From Glycomyces amatae (GTDB taxonomy: Bacteria; Actinomycetota; Actinomycetes; Mycobacteriales; Micromonosporaceae), in contig NZ_JAJLQZ010000021.1 of assembly GCF_020991375.1 (NCBI RefSeq), positions 23,768-87,767 of the forward strand: DNA of 64,000 nucleotides, given 5' to 3'. The notes under the pieces are model-generated. The model had not been told where the DNA came from. It worked only from the letters and a program-made list of their open reading frames with translations, and did not search any database. Positions 32,134-40,815 of the stretch are shown piece by piece. Numbering within the stretch: the first letter of the stretch is position 1; each line of letters begins with the position of its first letter. Made by a program: the position numbers and the translations under genes.

Positions 32134-32937
32134 ATGCCTCTTTCAAGAGTCGCGGAATGGTATGTCCTCGCCGAACTCGCAGCACTCATCACGGAATCGG
32201 ACCTCACCTACGCGCAGATCGCGGAGCCTCTCGGCGTGAGCACGCGGACCGTGCAGAACTATGTGTCCGGGGATACCCGGCCGAAAGCGGGCATGGCCGC
32301 CAGGCTCGCCCAGATATGCGGCGCCGCTGAGAAGCGCATCGACTTCCTGACGCACGTGATCAGCCAGCTCGACAGCGGCGTGATCGTCTCCGACCTCAAC
32401 AAGCGCAACATCTTCATAGTCGAGCGAGGCGAGGCCACCGCGGGCGAGATCTGGAAGTTCGAGCCGATGTACGTCCCCGGCCCGTTCCAGACGCTGCGAT
32501 ACCACTTGGAGATGCTTCCCGAACAAGGTCAGAACCCGATGCAGAACTGGCAGCGCAAGCTCCAGCGCTATACGACCCTCAAGAACCGCCGCAATGCGCC
32601 CGCTATACGAACCATCATGCACGCCAACGCACTTCGGGTGATGCAAGGCTGGGACGGCGCTGAGGAGCAGTTCGAGCACCTCCTCGAAATCGGCAGATGG
32701 CCCAACTCCGAAATTCGGATCGTCGATGGCCTCATCTACGGTTTCGAGCACGCACACGACCACTATCGTCCGGCCGGGTTCCTCGCGGCGCCCCCGCCGT
32801 TCGTCTATGTCGAGGCCATCGATCAGAGCCGACACATCGAGGAGCCCGAGAAGATCGACTTGTACTATGACCGGGTCAGGAGCATTTGGCAACCAGGCCG
32901 AGATTTCGGAGGGCGCTTCAATGACTGGATACGGTAA
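32134..32937 (+). CDS. Scr1-type helix-turn-helix (XRE) regulator
   Basis: A 267-residue protein. The N-terminal HTH is at about residues 10-65 (ITESDLTYAQIAEPLGVSTR, TVQNYVSGDTRPKAGMAARL). The C-terminal 190 residues match the Scr1 family found throughout actinomycetes next to DUF397 genes: IWKFEPMYVPGPFQTLRYHL, then MHANALRVMQGWDGAEEQFEHLL, and YVEAIDQSRHIEEPEKIDLYYDRVRSIW. In Streptomyces such pairs include regulators of development. The start has GGAGGG five bases upstream. The end overlaps the DUF397 gene by 17 bases. A perfect inverted repeat lies upstream. Codon bias is weaker than in flanking genes, hinting at transfer. Confidence 0.88.
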   Translation: MPLSRVAEWYVLAELAALITESDLTYAQIAEPLGVSTRTVQNYVSGDTRPKAGMAARLAQICGAAEKRIDFLTHVISQLDSGVIVSDLNKRNIFIVERGEATAGEIWKFEPMYVPGPFQTLRYHLEMLPEQGQNPMQNWQRKLQRYTTLKNRRNAPAIRTIMHANALRVMQGWDGAEEQFEHLLEIGRWPNSEIRIVDGLIYGFEHAHDHYRPAGFLAAPPPFVYVEAIDQSRHIEEPEKIDLYYDRVRSIWQPGRDFGGRFNDWIR

Positions 32938-33166
32938 TTGGCGCAAGAGCTCACGTAGCGGCGGAGGCGACGACAGCAACTGCGTCGAGTGCCGCGTGAC
33001 CTGGCGCAAGAGCACCCACAGCTCCGGCGTCTCCGACAGCAACTGCGTTGAGGCCCGCCAGCAGGCCGACGCGTTCCAGGTCCGGGACTCGAAGCTCGGT
33101 CACGACTCCCCGATCTTCGACCTGACCACGACCGACTTCAAGGCCCTGATCAGCGCCGCCGCGTAA
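32921..33166 (+). CDS. DUF397 protein with duplicated N-terminal motif
   Basis: An 81-residue protein. DUF397 normally has one W-x-K-S-S-x-S ... NCVEV block followed by a V-R-D-S-K block. Here the first block occurs twice in tandem: WRKSSRSGGGDDSNCVEC at residues 7-24 and WRKSTHSSGVSDSNCVEA at 28-45, followed by the usual FQVRDSKLGHDSPIFDLTTT end. DUF397 proteins are thought to act as partners of Scr1-type regulators, and this gene starts inside the regulator gene (17-base overlap). GGAGGG lies nine bases before the ATG. A perfect terminator follows. Confidence 0.88.
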   Translation: MTGYGNWRKSSRSGGGDDSNCVECRVTWRKSTHSSGVSDSNCVEARQQADAFQVRDSKLGHDSPIFDLTTTDFKALISAAA

Positions 33167-33181
33167 CCTCGCGAACAGACT

Positions 33182-33220
33182 CAAAGGCCGCCGTCGCGGG
33201 GTTCGCGACGGCGGCCTTTG
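33182..33220 (+). terminator. Strong terminator after the DUF397 gene
   Basis: Perfect 17-bp stem CAAAGGCCGCCGTCGCG with a five-base loop, followed by TTTCC, 15 bases after the stop. Confidence 0.85.
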
Positions 33221-33260
33221 TTTCCACATCGACCGCCGATCCCCCGACAACGAGGACCGT

Positions 33261-33878
33261 ATGACTTCGATCGGCGACGTGGCCGCCAGGCTCAGAGCGG
33301 TCCTGGCACTGGTCGAAGGTGCCACGCGCGGCGCCAAAGCAGCCGACGACCAGATGAGCGGTGCGCACGCACAAGTCCAAGACGACCTCACCGCGTCAGC
33401 GAATCCCCTCGCCGAGGAAGGACTCGCAAAGTGGGGCGCTGCGCGCGAGCGCCTGTCTGAAGCCCCCACCCTCATCGCCGGCGGAACACAGCGAATGAGC
33501 GACTACATCGCATCAATCGCCGGAGGCACCACGAGCAGCGGAAGCGCCCCTGCATCGCCTACGCCCAACAGTCCGAGCCCGTCCGACCGGTCGACCGAGT
33601 TCAACCCCAGGCGGTTCGACGCGAGCAAACTCGCCGGGTTGCGACGCTATGGTGAGGCAGGCACGGCCGAGGGAAGGCTCTATCTCGGCGATGGCTCACC
33701 ATATTCAGAGAGGGTGCTTCGCGCGACCACCGGGAACATCTCCGTTCCCTCCGGGAAAGGTCCGCAAGGCGTATCGGTTCGTCAGCCGCGCGGTCGTCGT
33801 TCGCGGGTCACCGGGGGGCGAACACCTTGCGCCGGTAACGCTTCAAGACGATCGGACCGAGCCGGGACATCACCGTGA
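33261..33878 (+). CDS. Polymorphic-toxin-like protein with a truncated or frame-shifted C-terminus
   Basis: A 205-residue frame. Residues 1-90 are an alanine-rich helical domain (MTSIGDVAARLRAVLALVEG, AKAADDQMSGAHAQVQDDLT) ending in AGGTQRMSDYIASIAGG, as in N-terminal domains of actinobacterial secreted or polymorphic toxins. A Ser/Pro linker follows, then FDASKLAGLRRYGEAGTAEG and RLYLGDGSPYSERV, which looks like the start of a C-terminal toxin domain. After about residue 165 the sequence turns into low-complexity Arg/Gly/Ser residues, so the toxin domain is probably lost by a rearrangement near 33780. A gene remnant on the opposite strand begins at the same place. The starting GTTTGTTT-to-ATG context lacks a strong ribosome site. 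Confidence 0.5.
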   Translation: MTSIGDVAARLRAVLALVEGATRGAKAADDQMSGAHAQVQDDLTASANPLAEEGLAKWGAARERLSEAPTLIAGGTQRMSDYIASIAGGTTSSGSAPASPTPNSPSPSDRSTEFNPRRFDASKLAGLRRYGEAGTAEGRLYLGDGSPYSERVLRATTGNISVPSGKGPQGVSVRQPRGRRSRVTGGRTPCAGNASRRSDRAGTSP

Positions 33879-34000
33879 ACAACGGACCGCCCAGGACTTC
33901 CTTGAACGGCGCGCGTTCCGTGGCGGAGGCCTCGTCCAGCAGCAGTCCGAACAGCAGGGGGACCTTTCCGCCGGGCGCGTTCGCGGCGCTGCACAATCCT
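33808..34000 (-). pseudogene. 3' remnant of an unidentified gene
   Basis: About 62 codons with good actinobacterial codon bias but no start: an in-frame stop lies at 33998-34000. The peptide PLLFGLLLDEASATERAPFK, then GGPLFTVMSRLGPIVLKRYR, resembles the C-terminal tail of hemerythrin-like (HHE) proteins only tentatively. Its 3' end meets the truncated toxin-like gene. The rest of 33879-34257 holds no credible gene, so this is a recombination scar. Confidence 0.4.
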
Positions 34001-34257
34001 TAGCATTCGGGCCACCGCATCGTCCGCTCGAACGGAAATCAAAGAAGCGTCGAGTTGTTTCGGGAACCGTAATGAATGCGGAGTGGGACCGCGAACCCCC
34101 GGGCAGGGCGCCGATCCGGCGAGCGCGGACGCCCCCGCCGGTGTCTCGCCGGTGCATCGCCTGGAGAATTCCCCTGCTTTCGGACAAAGTGACGCTGGGG
34201 CGAATCGCGATTCGCCACCGGCAAACGAATCCACCGGATGACTAGGAACTTGATGCG

Positions 34258-35361
34258 ATGCAGACCAGAGTGAAGCGAAGGTCCACGGCCCGCAGGGCGA
34301 TCGCGGCCACGGCCGCGGTCGGGGCCGTCGCCGCGGCGACGGTGGCCTCGGTCCAGCTCGCCTCGGCCGGCGAAGCCGACGCCGACGCCGTAGCGCGGCA
34401 GACCTGCGCCCTCGATGCCCTGCCGATCCCCGAGGGCTACCAGTCCACGAGCGTCACCGGCATGAGCGACGACGGCTCCGTCATCGCCTACCTCGCCGAA
34501 TCACCTGACGAGGAGGGCCCCGGACCGCGGCAGCTCCTGTACGCCGGCGGCGAAGTCACCGAAGCGCCGATGCTCAACGACTACGCCACGCTCCAAGACG
34601 TCAACGCCGACGGAGTCGGCGTCGGCTGGACGTTCATGTCCGGCTATGTGCCGTACGTCTGGCGCGACGGCGAGCTGACCGAGCTGCCGACCGAGGAGGG
34701 CGGCTCGGCCTACGCGATCAACGCGAAGGGCGACATCGTCGGCAGCCGCGAGAGCGACGGAACGTACATCCCCGTCGTCTGGCCGGCAGACGGGTCCGGG
34801 CCGGTCGACCTGGCCCTGCCCGAGGGCAACGAGTTGGGCAGTGCCACCGACATCGGCGACGACGGCACCATCGTCGGCTACGTCAAGGTCGAGGGCGACA
34901 ACTCCGGCGATCCCAAGCCGTACGTGTGGCATGCCGACGGCACCGGCGACTACCTGGCGATGCCCGAGGGCGTCGACCTGGCCGACGCCGCCGCCGAGGT
35001 CACCGACATCAAGGGCGGCTGGGCCTCCGGCTGGCTGAGCGCCCCGGGCGCCGCCTACGGGGGCGTCCGCTGGAACCTCGCCGAAGGCACCGCCGAGACC
35101 GTCGAACTCGGCGACTGGGTGGCCGTCAGCGCCGAAGGGGTCGTCGCCGGCCATCTGCGCGGCTCACCGATCGCGGCCTACCAGTCCGGCGAGACGCTCG
35201 TCGAGCTGCCGGGCCTGATCGATCCGGCCGACAACACCAGCGGCGACAACGTCGTCGCGATCAGCGCCGACGGCTCCCTGCTCGCCGGGGACGTCTCCAC
35301 CGGTGCGTACGACGCCGACGAGCAGCCGCTCACGAACGCGGTCACCTGGACCTGCGAGTGA
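34258..35361 (+). CDS. Secreted HAF-repeat beta-propeller-like protein
   Basis: A 367-residue secreted protein. The signal peptide is basic (QTRVKRRSTARRA) with a hydrophobic core to about residue 37 (QLASAGEADA). The mature part is a series of repeats of about 45 residues, each with a strand ending in a V-W-R-D-G or V-W-H-A-D-G turn and an IN-x-x-G-x-I-V-G or ISADGSLLAG turn (AYAINAKGDIVGSR, DIGDDGTIVGYV, VVAISADGSLLAG). These are the HAF extracellular repeats, which probably close into a propeller. Two cysteines, one at each end (RQTCALD and TWTCE), may tie the first and last blades. Function unknown. A strong hairpin follows. Confidence 0.8.
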   Translation: MQTRVKRRSTARRAIAATAAVGAVAAATVASVQLASAGEADADAVARQTCALDALPIPEGYQSTSVTGMSDDGSVIAYLAESPDEEGPGPRQLLYAGGEVTEAPMLNDYATLQDVNADGVGVGWTFMSGYVPYVWRDGELTELPTEEGGSAYAINAKGDIVGSRESDGTYIPVVWPADGSGPVDLALPEGNELGSATDIGDDGTIVGYVKVEGDNSGDPKPYVWHADGTGDYLAMPEGVDLADAAAEVTDIKGGWASGWLSAPGAAYGGVRWNLAEGTAETVELGDWVAVSAEGVVAGHLRGSPIAAYQSGETLVELPGLIDPADNTSGDNVVAISADGSLLAGDVSTGAYDADEQPLTNAVTWTCE

Positions 35362-35404
35362 TCACCGGAGGCCGACGCGAGCGCGCGGACCGGTGACGGT
35401 CGTT

Positions 35405-35440
35405 CCGCGCGGCCCCTCTGGCGACAGAGGGGCCGCGCGG
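35405..35440. terminator. Bidirectional hairpin between convergent genes
   Basis: Perfect 16-bp stem CCGCGCGGCCCCTCTG closed by a GCGA tetraloop, between the HAF gene and the TPR gene. Confidence 0.85.
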
Positions 35441-35530
35441 CCGCTCAGGGCTCGCGGCCGGCGCGGCCCCCGCCGAGGAACGGGGCGAGCACCGCGGCGG
35501 CGGCCCCTTGCGCGGCAGTGAATCCCGTGG

Positions 35531-38386
35531 TCAGGGCACGCGGTGTTCGGCGACGGCCTTCTCGACCTTCTTGCGGAAGTCGGGGTCCTCGTCGGGTTCG
35601 AGCCGCCCGAGGGTCTGCTCGGCCACCGCCGCCGCGCCTTCGGCGTCGCCCGATCCGGCGAGGAGGCTCATCAGCCTGCGCGCGGCCGCGAGCTCCCGGT
35701 CGGTGAACCCGCCTTCCGCGAACACGGCGATCGACTCGCGCAGCAGCCGGATCGCCTCGGCCCCTTGGCGCAGGTAGCCGCCGTGCTGGAGCAGGGTCTC
35801 GGCGAGCTCGCCGCGGCAGGACTCCCTATAGGACGGATGCAGCTCCTCGTCGCGCCATGCCGCGCGGAGCTCCGCCGCCAGCGAGGCGAACGCCTCGGAG
35901 GCGGCCTCCTCGTCGGCCTCCGACATCTCGTACTCCACGTCCACGTTCACCCGGGCCCACACGGCCGCCCGGACCGACAGGGCCGCGGCCGGAACCACCC
36001 CGAGCTCGCGCCACGCCTGCTCGGCGCGGCCGAAGGCGAGCACGGCGGACTCGACGTCCCCGGTCGCCTCGAGCAGCCCGCCGGCCTGGTGGGCCGTTCG
36101 CGCGTACTGGGTCGCGTTCGGATGCGCGACGCCCCCGTCCATGAGCCGCAGCGCTTCGAGCGCCTGCTCGGCGGCCTCCTCCGGATCGCCCAGCCGCTCA
36201 TAGCAGTCGCCGAGCATGATCCTGACGTCGACGGTCTGCCACTGCGGCTCGCCCGCTTCCGACAGCTCCTCCAGGACCGCCCACAGGACGTGGACCGCGG
36301 CCTCGTGGCGTCCCTGCTCTGCCATGGCGATCCCGGCCACGCGCCGGGCGGCGGTCGCGCGGTCGCCCGCTCCGGCGCGGTCGTGGTAGCGGGCGGCCTG
36401 GACCGCGTACAGCTCGGCTCGAGGCCAATGCCCAAGGGCGGCAGCGGTTTCAGCCGCCGCGGAATGGACCGCCCCGACAGGGGCGTCGCTCATCCCGGGC
36501 CGTGCGGCCGCCATGCCGTTCTCGGCGACCGCGAGGGCCTCCTCGGGCCGGCCCTGGCTCCTGAGGAGCATGTTGTACCAGATGGCGCTGACCACGGTCT
36601 CCAGCGCGTGGTCGGCGGCGCGGGCGAGTTCGTACGCCGCCTCGACCGCGGCGTTCCGGTCCTCGTCGGACTCGGCGATCCTGGCGGCGGCCAGCAGCAG
36701 GCGCGCGCGGACCTCGGTGACCCCGCGCTCGTCGGGCCGCGCGGCCAGGTCGGCGTCGAGCGCGGTGAACGCCTCGCGCAGTCGCGCATCCGGCTCCTCG
36801 CCGCGCAGCTCGCCGAGTTCGGCGAGCGCCGAGTGGACGGCGACCCTCGCCCGCAGCGAGTGGACCGGGTCGGCCCCGGCCAACCGTTCGGCGGTCGCGA
36901 GCAGGCGCGTGGCCTCGGCGCGCACGTCCTCCGGATCGGCGTCCCTGCCCGACCGCAGCATGGAGGCCTCCAAGGCCAGGGCCCGGCCCTCGCGGTCGGC
37001 CCCGCGGAACAGGTCCGCGGCCTGCCGGGCGAGCTCCCGCTTCCGGTCCGGGTCACCGGTGCCGTCGAGCCGGGACACCAGCACGTCGGCCTCGTCGGCC
37101 GGGTCGAGTGCGACGCCGAGCCGCGCGGCCGCCTCGCCGACCCGGCCCCAGCGTTCGAGGCGGTCGTCCGCGAAGGCGGCGCCGGCCGCCCGCGCCTCGG
37201 CGAGCAGGCGTTCGACGTCCGCGGCGGTGGACGCCGGGGGTTCGGCGCGGACCTCGCGGATCGGGGGCGCCTCGGCGATCGCGGCCTTCAGTCCGAGCGG
37301 CACGTGCGGGTGGGCCGCGGTGTACGCGACCCGTTCGGCGGAGCGGCGCGACATGAGGTCGTTGCCGTTGCGGCGGTCGAAGCGGTCGCAGAGGTCCCGC
37401 CGTTCGGCGTCGATCCGGTCGCGGGCCGCGTCGGCGCGCGCGCCGAGGCCGTCGGGACCGGGCACTCGGACGTCGCCGGCGCCGCGGGCGATGAGCGCCG
37501 CGCAGGTGAGCTGCACGGATTCGAGCAGCCGGAGCCGGAAGATCGGGTCGAGGGCGAGGACGAGCAGGCCCGCCCGGGCGTCGACGAGCTCGACCGCCCG
37601 GGCCTCGTTGCCGGTGAGCGCGCAGAAGCGCACGTGCTGGGCGAACGGCAGGATCATCTCGTCCTTGTCGCGGATGATCTGGTAGCCGTGCAGGTGGTTC
37701 GCGCGGGCCTCGCCGAGGCGTCCGAGCGCGACCAGCGGCATCAGCGAGTTCGCGAGGGCCCGGTGCGGCTCGCTCAGGCAGCTCTGGCCCTCCTGGAGGA
37801 CCGGCGCCCACTGCTCCATCGCCCGCTCGTGGTCGCCGGCCGCGGCGTAGGCGGAGCCCATCATGCTGTGGGCGCACGGTTCGCAGTCGTCGAGGCGGTT
37901 GATCTCGGTCGCGTGCAGCGCCGCGAGGGCCTTGGCGGCGCGCTCGGCGTCGCCGAGCTGGACGGCGAGGCCGTGCTCGATCTGGTGGGCGGGGTGCGCG
38001 GAGTGGCCGGCCTCGGCGTAGTGCCGTCGCATCTGGACGAGGTACGCCTCGATCGACGCGACCGGCACGTCGGGGCGGTCCAGCATCTTCAGCCCGGTCG
38101 TGTGCAGGCCCCAGCGGAGCTTGAACAGGCTCTGCTCGTCGAACAGCTCGGGCGCGGTGTCGTAGTTGCGCAGCAGCCGCCCGTACGCCGAGAGGCGCAC
38201 CGAGGAGTCTTCCGACCAGCGGAAGTCGTTGACGAGTTCGGAGAGGATCTCGTTGAGCAGCAGCTGGTCGCCGGTCGCGTCGACGGCCTCCAGGAGCGTC
38301 TCGAGCGCGACGGTCCGGGTCTCACCGGACGGTTGGGCGCAGATGCGGCCGAAGGTCTGGCGCAGTTCCGAGTTCGTGTCCGGCAT
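35531..38386 (-). CDS. Large tetratricopeptide-repeat protein
   Basis: A 951-residue cytoplasmic protein without signal peptide or catalytic domain, built almost wholly of TPR-like helix pairs. Clear units include HSMMGSAYAAAGDHERAMEQ, WPRAELYAVQAARYHDRAGA, MAEQGRHEAAVHVLWAVLEE, MLGDCYERLGDPEEAAEQAL and LLEATGDVESAVLAFGRAEQ. An Arg-rich, variable central part (about 320-420) separates two TPR arrays. Such proteins are scaffolds. Many actinomycetes carry several of about this size near regulatory or competition loci, but the partner here is unknown. The last strand of repeats is followed by a short charged tail DFRKKVEKAVAEHRVP. The gene stands alone. Confidence 0.8.
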   Translation of the reverse strand: MPDTNSELRQTFGRICAQPSGETRTVALETLLEAVDATGDQLLLNEILSELVNDFRWSEDSSVRLSAYGRLLRNYDTAPELFDEQSLFKLRWGLHTTGLKMLDRPDVPVASIEAYLVQMRRHYAEAGHSAHPAHQIEHGLAVQLGDAERAAKALAALHATEINRLDDCEPCAHSMMGSAYAAAGDHERAMEQWAPVLQEGQSCLSEPHRALANSLMPLVALGRLGEARANHLHGYQIIRDKDEMILPFAQHVRFCALTGNEARAVELVDARAGLLVLALDPIFRLRLLESVQLTCAALIARGAGDVRVPGPDGLGARADAARDRIDAERRDLCDRFDRRNGNDLMSRRSAERVAYTAAHPHVPLGLKAAIAEAPPIREVRAEPPASTAADVERLLAEARAAGAAFADDRLERWGRVGEAAARLGVALDPADEADVLVSRLDGTGDPDRKRELARQAADLFRGADREGRALALEASMLRSGRDADPEDVRAEATRLLATAERLAGADPVHSLRARVAVHSALAELGELRGEEPDARLREAFTALDADLAARPDERGVTEVRARLLLAAARIAESDEDRNAAVEAAYELARAADHALETVVSAIWYNMLLRSQGRPEEALAVAENGMAAARPGMSDAPVGAVHSAAAETAAALGHWPRAELYAVQAARYHDRAGAGDRATAARRVAGIAMAEQGRHEAAVHVLWAVLEELSEAGEPQWQTVDVRIMLGDCYERLGDPEEAAEQALEALRLMDGGVAHPNATQYARTAHQAGGLLEATGDVESAVLAFGRAEQAWRELGVVPAAALSVRAAVWARVNVDVEYEMSEADEEAASEAFASLAAELRAAWRDEELHPSYRESCRGELAETLLQHGGYLRQGAEAIRLLRESIAVFAEGGFTDRELAAARRLMSLLAGSGDAEGAAAVAEQTLGRLEPDEDPDFRKKVEKAVAEHRVP

Positions 38387-38483
38387 GAGGGCTTTCCGCT
38401 GGGAGTGGGGGTCGTCCGTGGCTCTTGGCGGTAGTGTGCCACAAGCGGTCCACCTGCGGCCGCGGGCGACTCGGCGCCCGGGG

Positions 38484-38921
38484 TCACCGCGGGCCGGCCG
38501 CCCGCGTCCTCGCGGCGCGCCGCATCCAGAGGAACATCGCGACGACCGGTGCGAAGCCGAGCACGTGCAGGGCGAAGGCCGCGCCTCCCGACAGCGGCCC
38601 GTACAGGACGAAGCCGCCGAACATCCACAGGGCCAGGAGCAGGCCGGGAATCCAGCCCAGCGGGTGCAGCGACAGCCCGCCCATGACGGCGGCCGTGAAG
38701 ATCACCCCGACGACGGCGAGGACGCCGACCAGCAGGCCGAGGCCGACCACGCCGGCGACGACCCACGAGGCCGTGGAGCCGAACTCCTCCAGCCCCATGC
38801 CGTCGGCCACGAGCAGCCCGCCGCCCGCCAGCGCGAAGGCGGCGGCGACGCCGATGCACAGGATCGCGACGAGCCGCCTCTCCCACCGCTTGATGAACTC
38901 CTGCGAGAACCGGTACCTCAT
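38484..38921 (-). CDS. Small membrane protein of unknown function
   Basis: A 145-residue protein with four predicted membrane helices: LVAILCIGVAAAFALAGGGLL, ASWVVAGVVGLGLLVGVLAV, VIFTAAVMGGLSLHPLG to LLALWMFGGFVLYG, and GAAFALHVLGFAPVVAMFLW. It starts with a short basic cytoplasmic segment (MRYRFSQEFIKRWERR) and ends with an Arg-rich tail. No family recognised. The ATG at 38921 has GGGAGCGG upstream, and the longer frame to 38969 is unlikely. It precedes another small membrane protein gene on the same strand, but 94 bases separate them. Confidence 0.7.
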   Translation of the reverse strand: MRYRFSQEFIKRWERRLVAILCIGVAAAFALAGGGLLVADGMGLEEFGSTASWVVAGVVGLGLLVGVLAVVGVIFTAAVMGGLSLHPLGWIPGLLLALWMFGGFVLYGPLSGGAAFALHVLGFAPVVAMFLWMRRAARTRAAGPR

Positions 38922-39015
38922 CGCCGCTCCCTTCCCGTCGACGGCCCTCAGCGTACGAGGAGCGCGCACGACGGCCCGCCCGGGCGGCCTCCCGGCGGGA
39001 GGCCGCCCCAGGGGC

Positions 39016-39444
39016 TCAGGCCTCGCGGTCGGGCCTGCGCCTGGCGAAGACCGGGACGAGGATCGCGGCCACGACCACGTGCATGGCGATCAGCGCCGCC
39101 CTCGTGCCGGGCGTGGCCTCGGTGAGGAACGGCGGGAACATCTCGATCAGGAACACGACCGCGGCGCCGACGAGCCACAGCGCCACGGCCCTGCGCGGGG
39201 CGAACCGGTCGAGGAGCGCCCTGGCGATCCAGCCGCCGCCCCCGGCGAGGAGGGTCGCGAACACGGCGGCCACGGGCCCGACGGCCATGGGCTCCTGACC
39301 GGGGTTCGTCACCTCCATCTCGGCGCCGGCCGCCGCGGCGATCGCGGCCGTGAGCGCCGCCCCGGCCACGGCGGCGACCAGTGCGATGAGCCTGGCGCGC
39401 CACACGGGGGCGGTCGGGCGGGCTTCGGTATCCGTTTCGGACAT
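39016..39444 (-). CDS. DUF6069-like membrane protein
   Basis: A 142-residue protein with four membrane helices: LIALVAAVAGAALTAAIAAAA, VGPVAAVFATLLAGGGGWIA, AVALWLVGAAVVFLIEMFPP and AALIAMHVVVAAILVPVFAR. The E-V-x-x-x-x-x-x-P after helix 1 (EMEVTNPGQEPMAVGP) and RALLDRFAPRRA between helices 2 and 3 fit the DUF6069 pattern of actinobacteria. Function is unknown. The start at 39444 (MSETDTEARP) is the shortest that keeps all four helices. The gene is divergent from the AraC-type regulator, which may control it. Confidence 0.7.
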   Translation of the reverse strand: MSETDTEARPTAPVWRARLIALVAAVAGAALTAAIAAAAGAEMEVTNPGQEPMAVGPVAAVFATLLAGGGGWIARALLDRFAPRRAVALWLVGAAVVFLIEMFPPFLTEATPGTRAALIAMHVVVAAILVPVFARRRPDREA

Positions 39445-39574
39445 GCGGTGTCTCCATCGTCTCGGGCCCCGCCTTCGGGGAACTGCATCGACGGTAGTTC
39501 CGGAAGCGCCGCAGGCCAATCCGCGAGCGTCCTCGCTTCATGCGCGATCGTCCCGGCCCGGATACGCTGGGGCG

Positions 39575-40540
39575 ATGGACTTGCTCAGCGACGTCATGAC
39601 GGTGCTGCGGACCGGGCGTCCCTTCGCGGGCCGCTTCGCCCGGACCGCCCCCTGGTCGGACCACCGCCTCCCCCGCCCCCACGGGTTCGGCCTCCAGGTC
39701 ATGGTCCGGGGCGCCGCGGTCGTCACCGCCGAGACCGGTGAGACCGTCGCGCTCGCGGAAGGCGACGCGCTGCTCACGCCCCACGGCACCGGGCACGTCA
39801 TCGCCGACGCGGCCGACTCGCCGCCGGGGCCGCCGTGCCGCGCCGACGCCGAGCGGGCCGGGTCGGTCTTCCGCTCCGACGACCCCGCGGCGACGCACGT
39901 CGCGCTGTGCGCGGCCTACGAGCTCGCCCCGAACCGCGCCCATCCGCTGGTCGTCACGCTCCCGGACTTCGTGCACGTCAAGGCCGACCCGGTCGCGCGG
40001 CCGGAGCTGGCCCAGGCGATCGCGATGCTGGACGCCGAGCTCGCCGCCGAGCGGCGCGGCGGGGACACGCTCGTGCCGGCGCTGCTCGACGCCGTCCTGA
40101 TGTACCTGCTGCGGGCGATCCACGGGCCTCGGCATGCCGAATGCGGTTTCAGCGGATGGGCGCAGGCCCTGGCCGACGACGCGATCGCGGCCGCGCTGGA
40201 GGCGCTCCACGCCGACCCGGCGCGGCAGTGGACCGTGGCGTCGCTGGGCGAGGTCGCGGGGCTGTCGCGGTCGGCGTTCTCGCGCCGCTTCACCGACCTG
40301 GTGGGCCAGCCGCCGCTGGGATACCTGACCTCGTGGCGGCTCACGCTCGCGGCGCGGCTCCTCGCCGACACGGACCGGCCGCTGGCGTCGGTCGCGCGGC
40401 AGGTCGGGTACGCGTCCGAGTTCGCGTTCGCCGCCGCGTTCAAACGCGACTTCGGGACCCCCCCGGGGCAGTTCCGGAAGGCCGCCCCCGGCTGCGACCC
40501 GGCCGCCGAGCCGTTCCGGCGCGAGCCGGTCCCGGCCTGA
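39575..40540 (+). CDS. AraC family transcriptional regulator with cupin sensor
   Basis: A 321-residue regulator. Residues 1-150 form a cupin-like ligand domain (GFGLQVMVRGAAVVTAETGE, VALAEGDALLTPHGTGHVIA), the Cupin_6 type. The C-terminal AraC domain (about residues 205-305) has both helix-turn-helix motifs: WTVASLGEVAGLSRSAFSRR, then TDRPLASVARQVGYASEFAF ending in FKRDFGTPPGQFRKAA. Such proteins usually activate a neighbouring gene in response to a small molecule. The flanking candidates are the divergent DUF6069 gene and the membrane protein gene downstream. The start follows GGGGCG; no strong ribosome site is visible. Confidence 0.9.
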   Translation: MDLLSDVMTVLRTGRPFAGRFARTAPWSDHRLPRPHGFGLQVMVRGAAVVTAETGETVALAEGDALLTPHGTGHVIADAADSPPGPPCRADAERAGSVFRSDDPAATHVALCAAYELAPNRAHPLVVTLPDFVHVKADPVARPELAQAIAMLDAELAAERRGGDTLVPALLDAVLMYLLRAIHGPRHAECGFSGWAQALADDAIAAALEALHADPARQWTVASLGEVAGLSRSAFSRRFTDLVGQPPLGYLTSWRLTLAARLLADTDRPLASVARQVGYASEFAFAAAFKRDFGTPPGQFRKAAPGCDPAAEPFRREPVPA

Positions 40541-40815
40541 ACCCTGCACGGTCGAGCTCCAGGCCGCCGCCGCGGCGTTCAGTCCGGGCGTGTTCGCCCC
40601 GCCGTGCGCCATGGCCGCCGCCCGCGCCGCGGTGCCGACTCACCGGCGGAATCGCGACCGGCCAACGGCTCCAACGGGTTCGCCCGCCGGAGATCCCCCG
40701 CGCGGGGGAGGCGGCCGGACCGCGCGGGGGAGGCCGTCGCACGGCGGGAACGGCAGCATCGGGCACGGGGCCGTCGCGCGGCGGGCCCTTCCCCTTGGAC
40801 GGCAGGAGACCGACG

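Noticed and set aside
33782..34234. A 150-codon minus-strand frame covering the scar region
   Set aside because: Codon bias is good only for the other frame's last 62 codons; this frame is Arg/Pro-rich and lacks a ribosome site.
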